A DNA stretch of 64,000 bases, taken from positions 62,001-126,000 of the forward strand of contig JASMDC010000007.1 of NCBI GenBank assembly GCA_030753015.1, in the 5' to 3' direction. The stretch comes from Candidatus Undinarchaeales archaeon (GTDB lineage: Archaea > SpSt-1190 > JASMDC01). The position numbers were made by a program, and so were the translations under genes. The notes beneath the pieces are model-generated. The model did no database searches and was not told the origin of the DNA. It saw only the letters and a program-made list of their open reading frames with translations. Positions 1 to 8,631 of this stretch are shown one piece after another (positions within the stretch are counted from its first letter, which is position 1; each line of letters opens with the position of its first letter).

Positions 1-905
1 AGTTCGCTCCGTTCCAGGTCTTCTACGGGGTATCTGCCTTCCAGACGATCGGTGCGATCCTGCTGGTGGTCATCTGTATCCTGCTCTCCAAGGCGCTGTC
101 GGAGATCCGCGATATGGCGGAGGCCGCATCGGGACTGCTAACGGTGGTGACAGCTGACGAGGAGTTCGAGCGCAAGCTGCGCAACTACAACTTCTATCTG
201 CGCACACTGTGCCTCTTGACGTTCCTGGCGATCTTCACGTTCTTCATCCTGACCCTCGGCCAGGGTGAGGGAGAGGAGCTCGGCCTGTTCTCCGGGCTCG
301 CCCTTGTGTTCCTGGTGATCATCATCCTGGTGCACACCTTCGTTCCCGCCGATACCATCAACAAGATCGGTGGCGTCGTCTACGGGCCCATGGACACATT
401 CAGTCAGCAGCAACAGATCATCGCGGTCGTCGCGTTCGTCGGCCTGGCGCTGGTGGTCGTGGGGATGTTCTACTCCTTCGCCGCCAACGTGGTCACGGAC
501 AAGGACTGTGTACCCGGTATCACGACGGATATCTCGAAGCTCGCCCCGGAAGACGTGGACAAAGCGTGCGGTGTCGATGAGTTCTGCTACGCCAAGGACC
601 GCAAGTGCCGTAGGAAGGTGTCCGGCGAGCGCCTGGTGTTCTCGACATTCGGGTTCTCGCTGTTCATGCTGCTGGCAGCATTGTTCGTGGACCGCATCGT
701 CACCAATCTGGCCGACGAGATCAGCCGGCACACCGAGATCCCCGACGTCCTCCAGGAAGAGGAGGAGGGGAGTGGTGGCACTGACGAGATCGCAGACTAC
801 ATCTCTAAGTGCAAGGCCCAGGGGATGCCCATGGACAAGATCCGGTCGTCCCTCCTGGAAGCGGGCTTCACCGAGGCCAACGTCGCCAAGTACTTCCCGA
901 AGTAG
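1..905 (+). CDS. Multi-pass membrane protein with C-terminal helical tail, 5' end outside the window
   Basis: The reading frame is open to the left edge of the window (first full codon at base 3), so the true start lies upstream and the GTG at 66 is internal. The visible part has about five hydrophobic segments, separated near the middle by a small extracytoplasmic Cys-containing loop (four Cys within about 25 residues). An acidic linker follows, then a soluble tail of about 40 residues that reads like a short helical repeat of the 'I..yI..c.aqG...d.Ir..Ll.aGf' type. I do not recognise a catalytic motif. It is probably a membrane-embedded envelope protein. It ends at a clear hairpin terminator and converges on the DegT gene. 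Confidence 0.75.
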   Translation, partial: FAPFQVFYGVSAFQTIGAILLVVICILLSKALSEIRDMAEAASGLLTVVTADEEFERKLRNYNFYLRTLCLLTFLAIFTFFILTLGQGEGEELGLFSGLALVFLVIIILVHTFVPADTINKIGGVVYGPMDTFSQQQQIIAVVAFVGLALVVVGMFYSFAANVVTDKDCVPGITTDISKLAPEDVDKACGVDEFCYAKDRKCRRKVSGERLVFSTFGFSLFMLLAALFVDRIVTNLADEISRHTEIPDVLQEEEEGSGGTDEIADYISKCKAQGMPMDKIRSSLLEAGFTEANVAKYFPK

Positions 906-916
906 GCATATGGAAC

Positions 917-952
917 GCGGCCCTCGTCATGGGGGCCGCTTCTAACTTTTTT
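917..952 (+). terminator. Hairpin plus T-tract between convergent genes
   Basis: Arms GCGGCCC (917-923) and GGGCCGC (933-939) form a 7-bp stem, followed by a run of six T at 947-952. It sits just after the stop at 905 and before the end of the opposing gene at 980. Confidence 0.7.
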
Positions 953-979
953 CTGAGCAGTCTCAGTTCCAGGCAGCGC

Positions 980-2065
980 TCAGGCATCCTTCACGAACGT
1001 CAGGACCTCGGCGCACACGCGCTCGATCTCCTTTGCAGTATGGACGGCCGACATGGGGAGCGAGAGAATTTCCTTCGCGAACCCCTCGGTCACGGGGAAG
1101 GAGCCCGGGACCTCCAGGCAGGGCTGGCGGTGGAGTGGGACGGGATAGTGGATGCCGCAGGAGATGCCGCGCCCCTCGAGGTGTGCCCGCAGGGCGTCAC
1201 GGTCGGGATGCCTGATAACATATAGGTGGTAAACGTGAGTGCCCCAGTGCACCCGGGGTGTCACCACTGCATCGCCGAGCAGCTTGTCGTAGAGCGCGGC
1301 GTTCTTCCGGCGGGCATCGTTGAAACCGTCCAGCATCCGTAGCTGGACGCGGGCTATGGCGGCGTACATCTCGCACAGCTTGGCGTTGTATCCCAGGACC
1401 TCAGCGGTCCCCGTACCCGCGTTGGCACCGTACGCACGGAGCAGGCGCACCTTCTCGGCGAGCCCATCGTCGTCGGTGACGAACATGCCGCCCTCGCCGG
1501 CGACCGTCATGTTCTTGGAGGGATAGAACGAGAAGCAGCCCGCGTCAGCGAGCGAGCCGGTGCGAGCGCCCTTGTAGGTGGCGCCGTGCGACTGGCAGGC
1601 GTCCTCGAGCAGGAACAGCCCGTGCCGCTCGGCGACCTCGCGGACGGGGTTCATGTCGCAGGTGTGGCCGTAGAGGTGGACCGGGATGATCGCCTGGGTC
1701 CGGGGAGTGATGGCCGCCTCCAACTTGGAGGGATCCATGGTATAGCTCCTGTCCACGTCCACGAGACGGATCGACGCACCACAGTACGAGATGGCCAGGG
1801 CCGTGGAGATGAATGTGTTGGGGACGGTGATGACCTCGTCACCCGGGCCGATACCCGCGGCCTTGAGGGCCAGGTGGAGCGCGTCGGTGCCCGAGGAGAT
1901 GCCGACGGCGTTATCGACGCCCATGTAGGCGGCGAACTCCTTCTCGAGCGCGGCGAGCTCGTCACCCAGCACGAACCGTCCACTGTCCAGCACGCGGCAT
2001 ACCGCGTCCTTCATCTCCTGGGTGATGACCGGGCGCGAGAGCGGGATGGGGGCGGGCGACGCCAT
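980..2065 (-). CDS. DegT/DnrJ/EryC1/StrS-family PLP sugar aminotransferase
   Basis: Predicted pyridoxal-phosphate aminotransferase acting on keto-sugar nucleotides, as in synthesis of amino sugars for surface glycans. The N-terminus (IPLSRPVI), the GTDAL phosphate-binding segment, the VHLYG strand and the 'FSFYPSKNM' block with the Schiff-base lysine at about K184 are all hallmarks of the DegT family, and the length (361 aa) is normal. I chose the ATG at 2065. It begins right at the family N-terminus and lies 27-28 bp from a palindromic TATA box, whereas the longer frame would run back across that promoter. The divergent neighbour is a DUF362 ferredoxin protein, followed by a carbamoyltransferase and a glycosyltransferase, so a glycan-decoration role fits. 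Confidence 0.9.
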   Translation of the reverse strand: MASPAPIPLSRPVITQEMKDAVCRVLDSGRFVLGDELAALEKEFAAYMGVDNAVGISSGTDALHLALKAAGIGPGDEVITVPNTFISTALAISYCGASIRLVDVDRSYTMDPSKLEAAITPRTQAIIPVHLYGHTCDMNPVREVAERHGLFLLEDACQSHGATYKGARTGSLADAGCFSFYPSKNMTVAGEGGMFVTDDDGLAEKVRLLRAYGANAGTGTAEVLGYNAKLCEMYAAIARVQLRMLDGFNDARRKNAALYDKLLGDAVVTPRVHWGTHVYHLYVIRHPDRDALRAHLEGRGISCGIHYPVPLHRQPCLEVPGSFPVTEGFAKEILSLPMSAVHTAKEIERVCAEVLTFVKDA

Positions 2066-2088
2066 GTGGCGGAACTGCACCGGGGAAC

Positions 2089-2096
2089 ATTTAAAT
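2089..2096. promoter_or_regulatory. Single palindromic TATA box serving two divergent leaderless genes
   Basis: ATTTAAAT is its own reverse complement, centred at 2092.5. The minus-strand start (2065) and the plus-strand start (2121) lie almost equally far on each side, about 27.5 and 28.5 bp. That is the expected distance from an archaeal TATA box to a leaderless start. Confidence 0.7.
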
Positions 2097-2120
2097 CCTT
2101 GGGACAGGATGGTTGGTCTG

Positions 2121-3236
2121 ATGCCCCCTTCCGAGGTCGCCGTGGTCCGGTGCAAGGACTACGCTGACGCCGATGCCGCGGTGCGCAAGGCACTTTCCCT
2201 CCTGGGCGGGCTCGATATCGCTAAGGACGACAAGGTGCTCATCAAGCCCAACCTACTCATCGGCCGACGGCCCGACGATGCCGTCACCACCCATCCTGCC
2301 GTGGTAGAGCCGGTGGTGGGGGAGGTCAAGCGCCTGGGCGGGCAGCTCACTGTGGGCGACTCCCCCGGTACCTGGGCCAACAAGCGGCTCAAGGACTTCC
2401 TCAAGGTCACGGGATTCAAGGAGATCAGCGAGCGGCAGGACTTCCACCTCATGCGGTTCGGAGAAGAGCCGCCGGTCCCCTTTGTCATGGAGTTCGGCGG
2501 GAAGGAGCGAACGGTGTTCCTGGAGAAGACGGCCGTGGACGCCGACTACATCATCAACATGCCCAAGGCCAAGACCCACATGGTCACCATCCTCACCGGG
2601 GCCCTCAAGAACATGTACGGCCTCATCCCTGGCAACGAGAAGCAGCTCATCCATAAGTGGGCCAACACCATCCAACCCTTCGCCGAGGCGGTGGCAGCGA
2701 TCAACAAGGCGTGTCCTGCGGACATGGTGGTGGCCGATGCCGTGGTCGGGCTGGAGGGGAACGGGCCCAACTACCTTGGCAAGAGCATCCGTCTGGGCTA
2801 CATCGTGGCCGGCCGAGACCCGGTGGCCGTGGACACGGTGCTGGCTCGTATCATGGGCATCCCCCTGGACAAGCTCGTGACCGTGCAGGTGGCCAAGGAG
2901 CTGGGGCTGGGCACTACCGATTACACTCTCCTCGGCGATGAGCCCGAGACCACCAAGGTCCGGCTGCCCTCACAGTTCATCTACCGGCTCTGGCCCGTGT
3001 TCCAGGCCGGGTTCCTCATCCCGTTCACCGTGCCCAAGCCCATGTGCGACGACGCCGCGTGCGTGCGGTGCGGTACGTGCGAGACCAACTGTCCTGTAAA
3101 GGCCATCACGGTCAGTGACCGGGTGCGGTTCGATTACGACAAGTGCATCCGGTGCCTGTGCTGTGTGGAGCTGTGCCCCAATGCGTGCATCAGCCCGCGG
3201 TTCCCGTGGTTGTTGACCCAGTGGCTGAAACATTAG
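2121..3236 (+). CDS. DUF362 protein with C-terminal 2x[4Fe-4S] ferredoxin domain
   Basis: The N-terminal ~300 residues are a DUF362 domain: VLIKPNLL near residues 39-46, then THPAVVEPV, GDSPGTW and 'NMPKAKTH'. The last ~70 residues carry two Cys clusters of ferredoxin type (C..C..C...CP, starting near residue 313), predicted to bind two [4Fe-4S] clusters. The role of DUF362 proteins is not settled; a redox function coupled to a small-molecule modification is an inference. The ATG at 2121 is preferred over the in-frame ATG at 2109 because it sits at leaderless distance from the TATA box at 2089-2096. The carbamoyltransferase gene follows after 21 bp, so the two are probably cotranscribed. Confidence 0.85.
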   Translation: MPPSEVAVVRCKDYADADAAVRKALSLLGGLDIAKDDKVLIKPNLLIGRRPDDAVTTHPAVVEPVVGEVKRLGGQLTVGDSPGTWANKRLKDFLKVTGFKEISERQDFHLMRFGEEPPVPFVMEFGGKERTVFLEKTAVDADYIINMPKAKTHMVTILTGALKNMYGLIPGNEKQLIHKWANTIQPFAEAVAAINKACPADMVVADAVVGLEGNGPNYLGKSIRLGYIVAGRDPVAVDTVLARIMGIPLDKLVTVQVAKELGLGTTDYTLLGDEPETTKVRLPSQFIYRLWPVFQAGFLIPFTVPKPMCDDAACVRCGTCETNCPVKAITVSDRVRFDYDKCIRCLCCVELCPNACISPRFPWLLTQWLKH

Positions 3237-3257
3237 AGACGTGAAAGTGAGACTACC

Positions 3258-4916
3258 ATGCGCATCCTGGCCATAAACGACTGCAGCGACTCGAGCGCGG
3301 CCCTCGTGGAGGACGGTCGCATCATCGCCGCGGTCGAGGAGGAGCGGTTCACCTACCGCCGCCACATCGACATATTCCCATTCAACGCCATCGAGCACGT
3401 CACTGGCGGCGACTTCTCGGACATCGACCGCGTCGTGTACACCATGGAGTACAACGACTTCCGGGTGCCCCGGTTCGACCGGTACCAGGTGTTCCCCGCC
3501 ACCATGCTCCACCCGCCAGCTGCCTGGCTCAGCGCCGTTGACCGGCTTCCTCAGCCGCTCATCAAGGCGGTCGGGAACGCCGCGTACTGGACCACGTTCA
3601 ACGCCCTCATAAACCGCCGGAAGCTCGAACGCAAGTACATGCAAAAGCGCATGGGGCTCGATTTCGAGATCGTGCGACATCACCTGGCGCATGCGTCCTC
3701 CGCCTACCGCGCGTCCGGGTTCGGGAAGGCGAACATCCTGGTCATGGACGGCTCCGGGGAGAAGTACTCCACCTCACTGTTCGTAGGCGACGGGGAGATC
3801 GAGCCCGTCAAGGACATCGCCGAGAGCAACTCCATGGGCATCCTCTACACGTTCATATCCCTCATCCTCGGGCTGGGACGGTTCGGTCAGGGAAAGACCA
3901 TGGGGCTGGCGCCCTACGGGACGCCGAGGCCCGAGTACGTCAAGATGGTCGAGGTGCTGCACCACGACTATAATATCCGCATGGACCGTGTGCGCGAGCT
4001 GGCCCGGCACATCCGGTACGGGGGCGAGCCCACCAAGGAGCATCAGGACATCGCTGCAAGCCTCCAGGAGGCATTGGAGCGCGTGGCCATCGAGATGGTC
4101 GACTGTCTGCACGAGACCAGCGGATACAAGGACCTCTGCTTGGCCGGTGGAGTGGTCCTTAATTGCTCCATGAACGGTGTGCTCCTGCGCACGCCCATGG
4201 TGGACCGTATGTTCGTCCAGCCCGCCGCCAGCGACGCTGGCACGGCACTGGGCGCCGCCTTCCAGCTCTGCTATGAGGAGGGTGTCCAGGCCGAGACCAT
4301 GATCTCCGCGGCCCTGGGCCCGTCCTACGACGACGTCGCCATCGCCCGGGCGCTGGCCGACGAGGGGCTCACCGGAGAACCCGTCGACGATCCCGCCAGC
4401 ACCGCAGCGGTGCTCATCGCCGAGGGCAAGGTCATCGGATGGTTCCAGGGGCGGCTGGAGTTCGGGCCCCGGGCCCTTGGCCAGAGATCGATCATCGCGG
4501 ATCCCACGGACCCGGAGATGCACGACCGCGTCAACCGTATCAAGAACCGGGAGATGTGGCGACCGCTGGCACCGTCGGTGCTCATCGAGCACCTGCCCGA
4601 GTACTTCGAGGGCGGCCATCCATCGCCGTTCATGATCCTTACCTATCCTGTACGGGAGGAGAAGCGGGACGAGATCCCGGCCGTGACCCACGTGGACGGC
4701 TCGGCACGGCTCCAGACCGTGGACGGGCGGGCGACGCCCCTCTACCACAAGCTCATCTCGCGGTTCGCCAAGGAGGGCAAACCGCCCGTGGTGCTCAATA
4801 CATCGTTCAACTCCCGTGGCCAACCCATCGTGCGCACACCGTACGATGCCATCCGCACGTTCAAGCGCATCGGGCTGGATGCCATGGTGATCGGCGGGTA
4901 CCTGGTCACGGCCTGA
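3258..4916 (+). CDS. NodU/CmcH-family carbamoyltransferase
   Basis: Predicted to transfer a carbamoyl group from carbamoyl phosphate, via carbamoyl-AMP, to a hydroxyl of a sugar or other small molecule. The N-terminal Kae1-like ATPase fold shows AINDCSDSSAALV, the metal-binding H141-H142-x-x-H145 block and VMDGSGE. The C-terminal domain has the family signature at residues 400-411 (LEFGPRALGQRS) followed by the 'NTSFN' motif. The length of 552 aa is typical. A GTGA-rich purine stretch about 10 bp upstream of the ATG may act as a ribosome-binding site. It lies between DUF362 and a family 2 glycosyltransferase, which suggests decoration of an extracellular glycan or lipid-linked sugar. Confidence 0.9.
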   Translation: MRILAINDCSDSSAALVEDGRIIAAVEEERFTYRRHIDIFPFNAIEHVTGGDFSDIDRVVYTMEYNDFRVPRFDRYQVFPATMLHPPAAWLSAVDRLPQPLIKAVGNAAYWTTFNALINRRKLERKYMQKRMGLDFEIVRHHLAHASSAYRASGFGKANILVMDGSGEKYSTSLFVGDGEIEPVKDIAESNSMGILYTFISLILGLGRFGQGKTMGLAPYGTPRPEYVKMVEVLHHDYNIRMDRVRELARHIRYGGEPTKEHQDIAASLQEALERVAIEMVDCLHETSGYKDLCLAGGVVLNCSMNGVLLRTPMVDRMFVQPAASDAGTALGAAFQLCYEEGVQAETMISAALGPSYDDVAIARALADEGLTGEPVDDPASTAAVLIAEGKVIGWFQGRLEFGPRALGQRSIIADPTDPEMHDRVNRIKNREMWRPLAPSVLIEHLPEYFEGGHPSPFMILTYPVREEKRDEIPAVTHVDGSARLQTVDGRATPLYHKLISRFAKEGKPPVVLNTSFNSRGQPIVRTPYDAIRTFKRIGLDAMVIGGYLVTA

Positions 4917-4974
4917 GGCCGCGCGGGCCCTGAGAGGCAGGCATATAAAGCTGTAGCCCGACGGTGCCCCTCCC

Positions 4975-6153
4975 GTGACCCTCACGACCCTCCTTGTAGT
5001 CGCTGGCACCTATTACGCCATCCTGCTAATCTCGGAGGTGGTCTCCCACCTGTCGGGCGGACCAAAGCAGCAGCCGGAACCGGAGACATGGCCTTCGGTC
5101 ACCGTCGTGCTACCCGTGTGCGACGAGGAGGCGGTGATCGCCGAGACACTGGAGGCGCTCGCACGGCTCGACTACCCTGGCGAACACGACGTGCTTGTGA
5201 TCGTCGGGGACGGCAAGGACCGCACCATGGAGATCGCCCGGTCGTTCGCCGAGGAACACGACCATATCACGACGGTGCCCGAGGCCGAGGACGGGTCGTG
5301 TAAAGCGCACGCCCTCAACCAGGCCATGGAGGACGCGACCGGGGACGTGCTCGTGGTCTACGACGCTGACAACGTGCCCGAGCGCGGTGCCATGCGCTCG
5401 CTGGTGGCACCCCTCGCCCGGGGCGAATCGGCCGTGGCCGTGGGGTGCATCCTCTCGGCGAAGCACACCGATACCTGGGTCACCCGGCTGGTGTCCCTCG
5501 AGTACGCCTGGTACTACGGCGGGCTCTACGCCCACCGGGCCCGTCATAAGCTCTTCGTGCCCGTGCCCGGACGCAACTTCGCCATCCAACGGGAGCTGTT
5601 GAAGGAGCTGGGCGGATTCGACGAGACGGTGCTCGCCGAGGACCTCTACATCACGCGCCGGCTCTACGAGGAACCGGGGCGTCGTGTGGCGTACGTCCGC
5701 AGCGCCATCGCCACCGAGGAGGTGCCCGACGACCTCGACACCCTTCTTCGCCAACGCAAGCGATGGGGCGGCGGTGCGATCAAGGAGTACCTCAGCGCGT
5801 TCAGCGAGGCGCGCGGGAACCCCTATTACCTGGGACGCATCGTCGATGTGGTGCTCATGGGACTGGACATAGTCATGCCCCTGGTGGCTCTGTTGGCGCT
5901 CGTGGCCATGCTCCTGGGACAGGGGCAACCCTATCCGGCCCTCCTGCTCGTGACCGTGCTCCTATACCTGGTCTACATGCGGATCTATGGGTACAAGCAG
6001 GGCCTGATACTCTACCTCCCGCTCACTGCGCTCCTGGACTTCTACATGTCCATCCTCGTCCCTATTGGATTCATCGCCAACCGCCTTGCGGGCGGCGAGG
6101 ATCCTGCATGGGAGCGGACGGTGAAGAAGGGGCGGCCCCGGGGTGACGGCTGA
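4975..6153 (+). CDS. Membrane-bound family 2 glycosyltransferase
   Basis: A processive-type GT2 enzyme. It has one N-terminal membrane helix, a GT-A catalytic domain (TVVLPVCDEE nucleotide-binding start, DAD metal site near residue 130, the ED of VLAEDLY, and the Q-x-x-R-W signature at about residue 260) and two or three C-terminal helices. It would use a nucleotide sugar on the cytoplasmic face and may extrude or attach the product at the membrane. It starts with GTG at 4975, about 28 bp after a TATA-like box (ATATAAAG, about 4943-4950), so it probably has its own leaderless transcript. The acceptor cannot be told from the sequence. Confidence 0.88.
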   Translation: MTLTTLLVVAGTYYAILLISEVVSHLSGGPKQQPEPETWPSVTVVLPVCDEEAVIAETLEALARLDYPGEHDVLVIVGDGKDRTMEIARSFAEEHDHITTVPEAEDGSCKAHALNQAMEDATGDVLVVYDADNVPERGAMRSLVAPLARGESAVAVGCILSAKHTDTWVTRLVSLEYAWYYGGLYAHRARHKLFVPVPGRNFAIQRELLKELGGFDETVLAEDLYITRRLYEEPGRRVAYVRSAIATEEVPDDLDTLLRQRKRWGGGAIKEYLSAFSEARGNPYYLGRIVDVVLMGLDIVMPLVALLALVAMLLGQGQPYPALLLVTVLLYLVYMRIYGYKQGLILYLPLTALLDFYMSILVPIGFIANRLAGGEDPAWERTVKKGRPRGDG

Positions 6154-6216
6154 GGCCGCTGACACCTATGCTTATATGGATGAGCCCCCTTACTAGTAAT
6201 CCGGGGTGAACGCACC

Positions 6217-6546
6217 GTGGTTTCGGGAATCTGGAAGGAGTTGCCGGTTGCGACCCGGTTCCTCCTCGCTGTGGTTATCGATATCCTCAACACGTTCAAC
6301 CTCGAGTTCATACCATTTCTATACATTCTGGACCCGTTTCTGGCACTGGTCCAGTTCGATCTCGTGACCGACCTTGCTCCTACGAGGGCCCAGAAGGTCC
6401 TGCTGGGGCTCGGGTGCGGCGAAGCCCTGCTCGGTCACCCGAGAGACATCCTCCCCCTGTGCAGCCTCGTCGTGCTGGTCACCGGCGGGGACGAGGTCCC
6501 TGACGACCTGGATGACACGGGACGACCGACCCCCTTCGGCATGTGA
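6217..6546 (+). CDS. Small predicted membrane protein, function unknown
   Basis: A 109-residue protein with two hydrophobic stretches (about residues 14-48 and 78-90) and an acidic C-terminus. I know no family for it. The GTG start is supported by a Shine-Dalgarno-like GGGGTGA at 6203-6209 and by a TATA-like box near 6171-6178, giving a short leader. The gene stands alone between a glycosyltransferase and a toxin-antitoxin pair. Confidence 0.5.
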   Translation: MVSGIWKELPVATRFLLAVVIDILNTFNLEFIPFLYILDPFLALVQFDLVTDLAPTRAQKVLLGLGCGEALLGHPRDILPLCSLVVLVTGGDEVPDDLDDTGRPTPFGM

Positions 6547-6612
6547 GGTCTGACCCGGAGGATGCGCAAGTACATTCATAACTGTCCTTAGTGGCCAGCT
6601 GGAAAGTCACAC

Positions 6613-6655
6613 GTTTACGAAATGTATATATACTTGTAAACATATAGTAAACATA
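6613..6655. promoter_or_regulatory. Candidate operator of the RHH/PIN toxin-antitoxin operon
   Basis: Upstream of the antitoxin start there are two direct copies of GTAAACATA (6636-6644 and 6647-6655) and an inverted GTTTAC (6614-6619), wrapped around TATATATA-like sequence. Such sites fit autorepression by a ribbon-helix-helix antitoxin. The assignment is inferred from position. Confidence 0.5.
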
Positions 6656-6665
6656 GGATTTCACG

Positions 6666-6881
6666 ATGAGCGTCACTATCTCGGTCCGGGTCGAGGATCA
6701 TATCAAGCGCGAGATCGAGGACCTGGGATATGCCCCTGGCGAGTACCTCAAGCTCGTGCTTGAGAGGGAACTTAGGCGGGAACGGTCTCGCAAGGCACTC
6801 GTATGGATCAAGAAGCATCGCGTACCGTCGAAGGGGGAACTCGCTGAGCAGCTCGTCCGGAAGGCCCGTGATATGCGATGA
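6666..6881 (+). CDS. Ribbon-helix-helix antitoxin (VapB/CopG-like)
   Basis: A 71-residue protein with an N-terminal strand 'MSVTISVRVED' followed by two basic helices, the size and layout of an RHH DNA-binding antitoxin. Its C-terminus is charged, as expected for the segment that wraps the toxin. Its stop overlaps the start of the PIN gene by 4 bp (ATGA), so the two are translationally coupled. It should neutralise the downstream nuclease and repress the operon through the repeats just upstream. Confidence 0.8.
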   Translation: MSVTISVRVEDHIKREIEDLGYAPGEYLKLVLERELRRERSRKALVWIKKHRVPSKGELAEQLVRKARDMR

Positions 6882-7315
6882 AGCTGGTGCTGGACTCGTC
6901 GGTACTAGCGAAGCTCTTCATCGAGGAGAGCGGTACGGAGGATGCGCTCGCCCTCATCGGGCTCGCCCACATGCTCGACCTTGAGCTCTTAGCGGCGCAG
7001 CTAGCGGTGAGCGAGGTGGGGAACGTCCTCTGGAAGCACCTGCGTGACACCGACGACGATGGGAGCGAGCACATGAGGCAGCTCTTCCTCCTCGACATCA
7101 CGTTCGTACCGCTGGACAGTGTCCGTTCTAGCAGGGCGAGCAGTCTTGCAACCGGACACGACATCTCCTTTTATGATGCAGTCCATGTCGCACTTGCGGA
7201 GGAGCATCTGTGCGATCTCGTGACCGAGGACAATGAGCTCCAGAAGAAGGTGGATCAAGCCATAGGTCTCAGGAAAGCGCGTGAACTCGTGGAATCCCCG
7301 GCTTTCGCTCCCTAG
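6878..7315 (+). CDS. PIN-domain ribonuclease toxin (VapC-like)
   Basis: A PIN-domain protein of normal VapC length (145 aa). The acidic Mg-binding residues are visible: D6 (VLDSSVLAK), E46 (VSEVGN), D100 (SFYDAVHVALA) and D118 (VTEDNEL). Toxins of this family cleave RNA, often tRNA, when freed from their antitoxin; the target here is unknown. The overlap with the RHH gene supports a type II toxin-antitoxin operon. The gene's stop also overlaps the 3' end of the convergent gene at 7312. Confidence 0.88.
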   Translation: MKLVLDSSVLAKLFIEESGTEDALALIGLAHMLDLELLAAQLAVSEVGNVLWKHLRDTDDDGSEHMRQLFLLDITFVPLDSVRSSRASSLATGHDISFYDAVHVALAEEHLCDLVTEDNELQKKVDQAIGLRKARELVESPAFAP

Positions 7316-7665
7316 ACCTCGCGCTCGATGCCGTGAAAGGAGTACCAGTTGTCATTGAAGTGCTCGGGCAGTGCCGCGACGACGCTGGTGTCGTAGACGG
7401 CGTACGGCGACACACCGAGGTCGTTCAGTGCGCGCTCGTGAGCCGTATCGTAGTCCATCCCCTGCTCGTCCATGTAGCATCGCTCAACAAGCTCGTGGTC
7501 GAGGAAGTTCTGGTCGTACTCGGTGCGGACACCCTGGTCGGCCAGCCGCTCGAGCATCATCTCGTTCTCGGGGAAGCTGCCGAACCTATCGAGATGGTCG
7601 CGCACGTACCCCAGATTCTCCGGCGTGGGGAGATATTGCCCGTCCATCTTGGCAAAAACTGTCAT
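7312..7665 (-). CDS. Conserved-looking small acidic protein, unknown function
   Basis: A 117-residue acidic, soluble protein with no membrane segment and no motif I recognise. The ATG at 7665 is preferred to the TTG at 7713 that opens the longest frame, because the extra residues would cross an AT-rich promoter-like stretch (ATTTAAC, about 7676-7683). It shares the Asp/Glu/Tyr-rich style of other orphan proteins in this window, such as those at 46-48 kb. Confidence 0.5.
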   Translation of the reverse strand: MTVFAKMDGQYLPTPENLGYVRDHLDRFGSFPENEMMLERLADQGVRTEYDQNFLDHELVERCYMDEQGMDYDTAHERALNDLGVSPYAVYDTSVVAALPEHFNDNWYSFHGIEREV

Positions 7666-7752
7666 GGTAACCCCGTTAAATAGCCTCCCTTGGTGTGCCG
7701 ACGGCTTTATCAAGGTGAACCGTTATAGTGTGTCAGGAACGGACGTGGTACC

Positions 7753-7992
7753 ATGGCCATCATCGTGAAGGAGAAGGAGACAGGAGCGCGGTTCGTGCTT
7801 TTAGGCACGGGGTTCGGCGCCTTCAAGGCCGCGCGGCCGGGGATGTTGCTGGGGAACCTTTCTCCCACCGAGGACAAGGGTGAGTTCACAGTGCTCGCCG
7901 TGAGCGATGAGAAGGGCGAGGTGCACTGGATCGACTCGGACGCCGTCGTCGTGGTAGAGGTCGACGGGAAGCACCCGTCCCAGTACCTGTAG
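7753..7992 (+). CDS. Small beta-rich protein, unknown function
   Basis: A 79-residue protein predicted to be mostly beta strand, with a tandem 'GTGFGAFKA' glycine motif in the middle. No family is recognised. The ATG lies about 27 bp after a TATA-like GTTATAGT (about 7720-7728), so a leaderless transcript is likely. The GIY-YIG gene follows after 35 bp. Confidence 0.6.
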   Translation: MAIIVKEKETGARFVLLGTGFGAFKAARPGMLLGNLSPTEDKGEFTVLAVSDEKGEVHWIDSDAVVVVEVDGKHPSQYL

Positions 7993-8027
7993 GGAGCTGA
8001 TCGGCCCTGACCGCTCACGAGCATAAA

Positions 8028-8258
8028 GTGTACATCCTCGAGTGCGCTGACGGTACCTACTACACGGGCTACACCACCGACCTGGAACGCCGGGTGAGCG
8101 TCCACAACAAGGGGAAGGGAGCCCGATACACCCGTGGTCGGCTCCCGGTCGCCATCGTGTTCTCCGAGGCGTACGCCACCAAGAGCGAGGCCCTGCGCAG
8201 GGAGGCCGAGATCAAGCGCATGACCCGGCGGGAGAAGCGCGAGCTGGTGGAGCTCTAG
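8028..8258 (+). CDS. GIY-YIG superfamily nuclease-like protein (UPF0213/YhbQ type)
   Basis: A 76-residue single-domain GIY-YIG protein. The opening '[15 protein letters not shown]' is the GIY...YIG pair, followed by the Arg of 'DLERRV', the HN of '[11 protein letters not shown]', and the Glu of '[11 protein letters not shown]' that would bind the metal. Members of this compact family are DNA-nicking or repair-associated proteins with poorly known substrates. The GTG at 8028 supplies the Val that normally precedes 'YILEC', so this is the shortest start that keeps the fold. An in-frame stop lies only 30 bp upstream. Confidence 0.88.
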   Translation: MYILECADGTYYTGYTTDLERRVSVHNKGKGARYTRGRLPVAIVFSEAYATKSEALRREAEIKRMTRREKRELVEL

Positions 8259-8631
8259 CCGTCCCGGACGCCCGTGACGGGCTCCTCAGGCACCTGATCA
8301 CCCTTTTCCTCGCCGTCGTCCTTGGACCTCGGCATCGATATATCTATAGGACGTGCGTGGTTATACTCTTCGACGTTGTACGGGATCGGTCCGTCCGTCG
8401 GATCGCCATCCGTCAAACAGGCTCCTGACCTAAATGCACCCTCCTTACTGCCTTTGTTGTCACTGCGAGTGCCCTCCAAGAGGTCATCGGGATATGCAGA
8501 CTGCCAGAGTACTGGCACGCCGCCCCCTATGACTATATACCAATAAATCACCTTCAGTCTATTAAGACGGGGGACTGGAAACGCACAATCCGAGCGTTTG
8601 TTAGTACGTCTCTTAAAGAGAGTGAACGAGG
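8259..8631. other. Intergenic region before tnpB, probable left flank of the insertion
   Basis: No convincing gene. A 129-codon minus-strand frame crosses it but has no family resemblance, no good start and runs into tnpB. The last 26 codons of that frame (8258-8335) start with ATG about 30 bp from a TATA-like GTATAACC and could be a tiny gene; I do not call it. The 3' half contains the stem-loop described as the possible IS left end. Confidence 0.4.

Noticed and set aside
2022-2120. N-terminal extension of the DUF362 gene from 2022
   Set aside because: It reads across the shared TATA box and into the divergent DegT gene; the family N-terminus begins at 2121.
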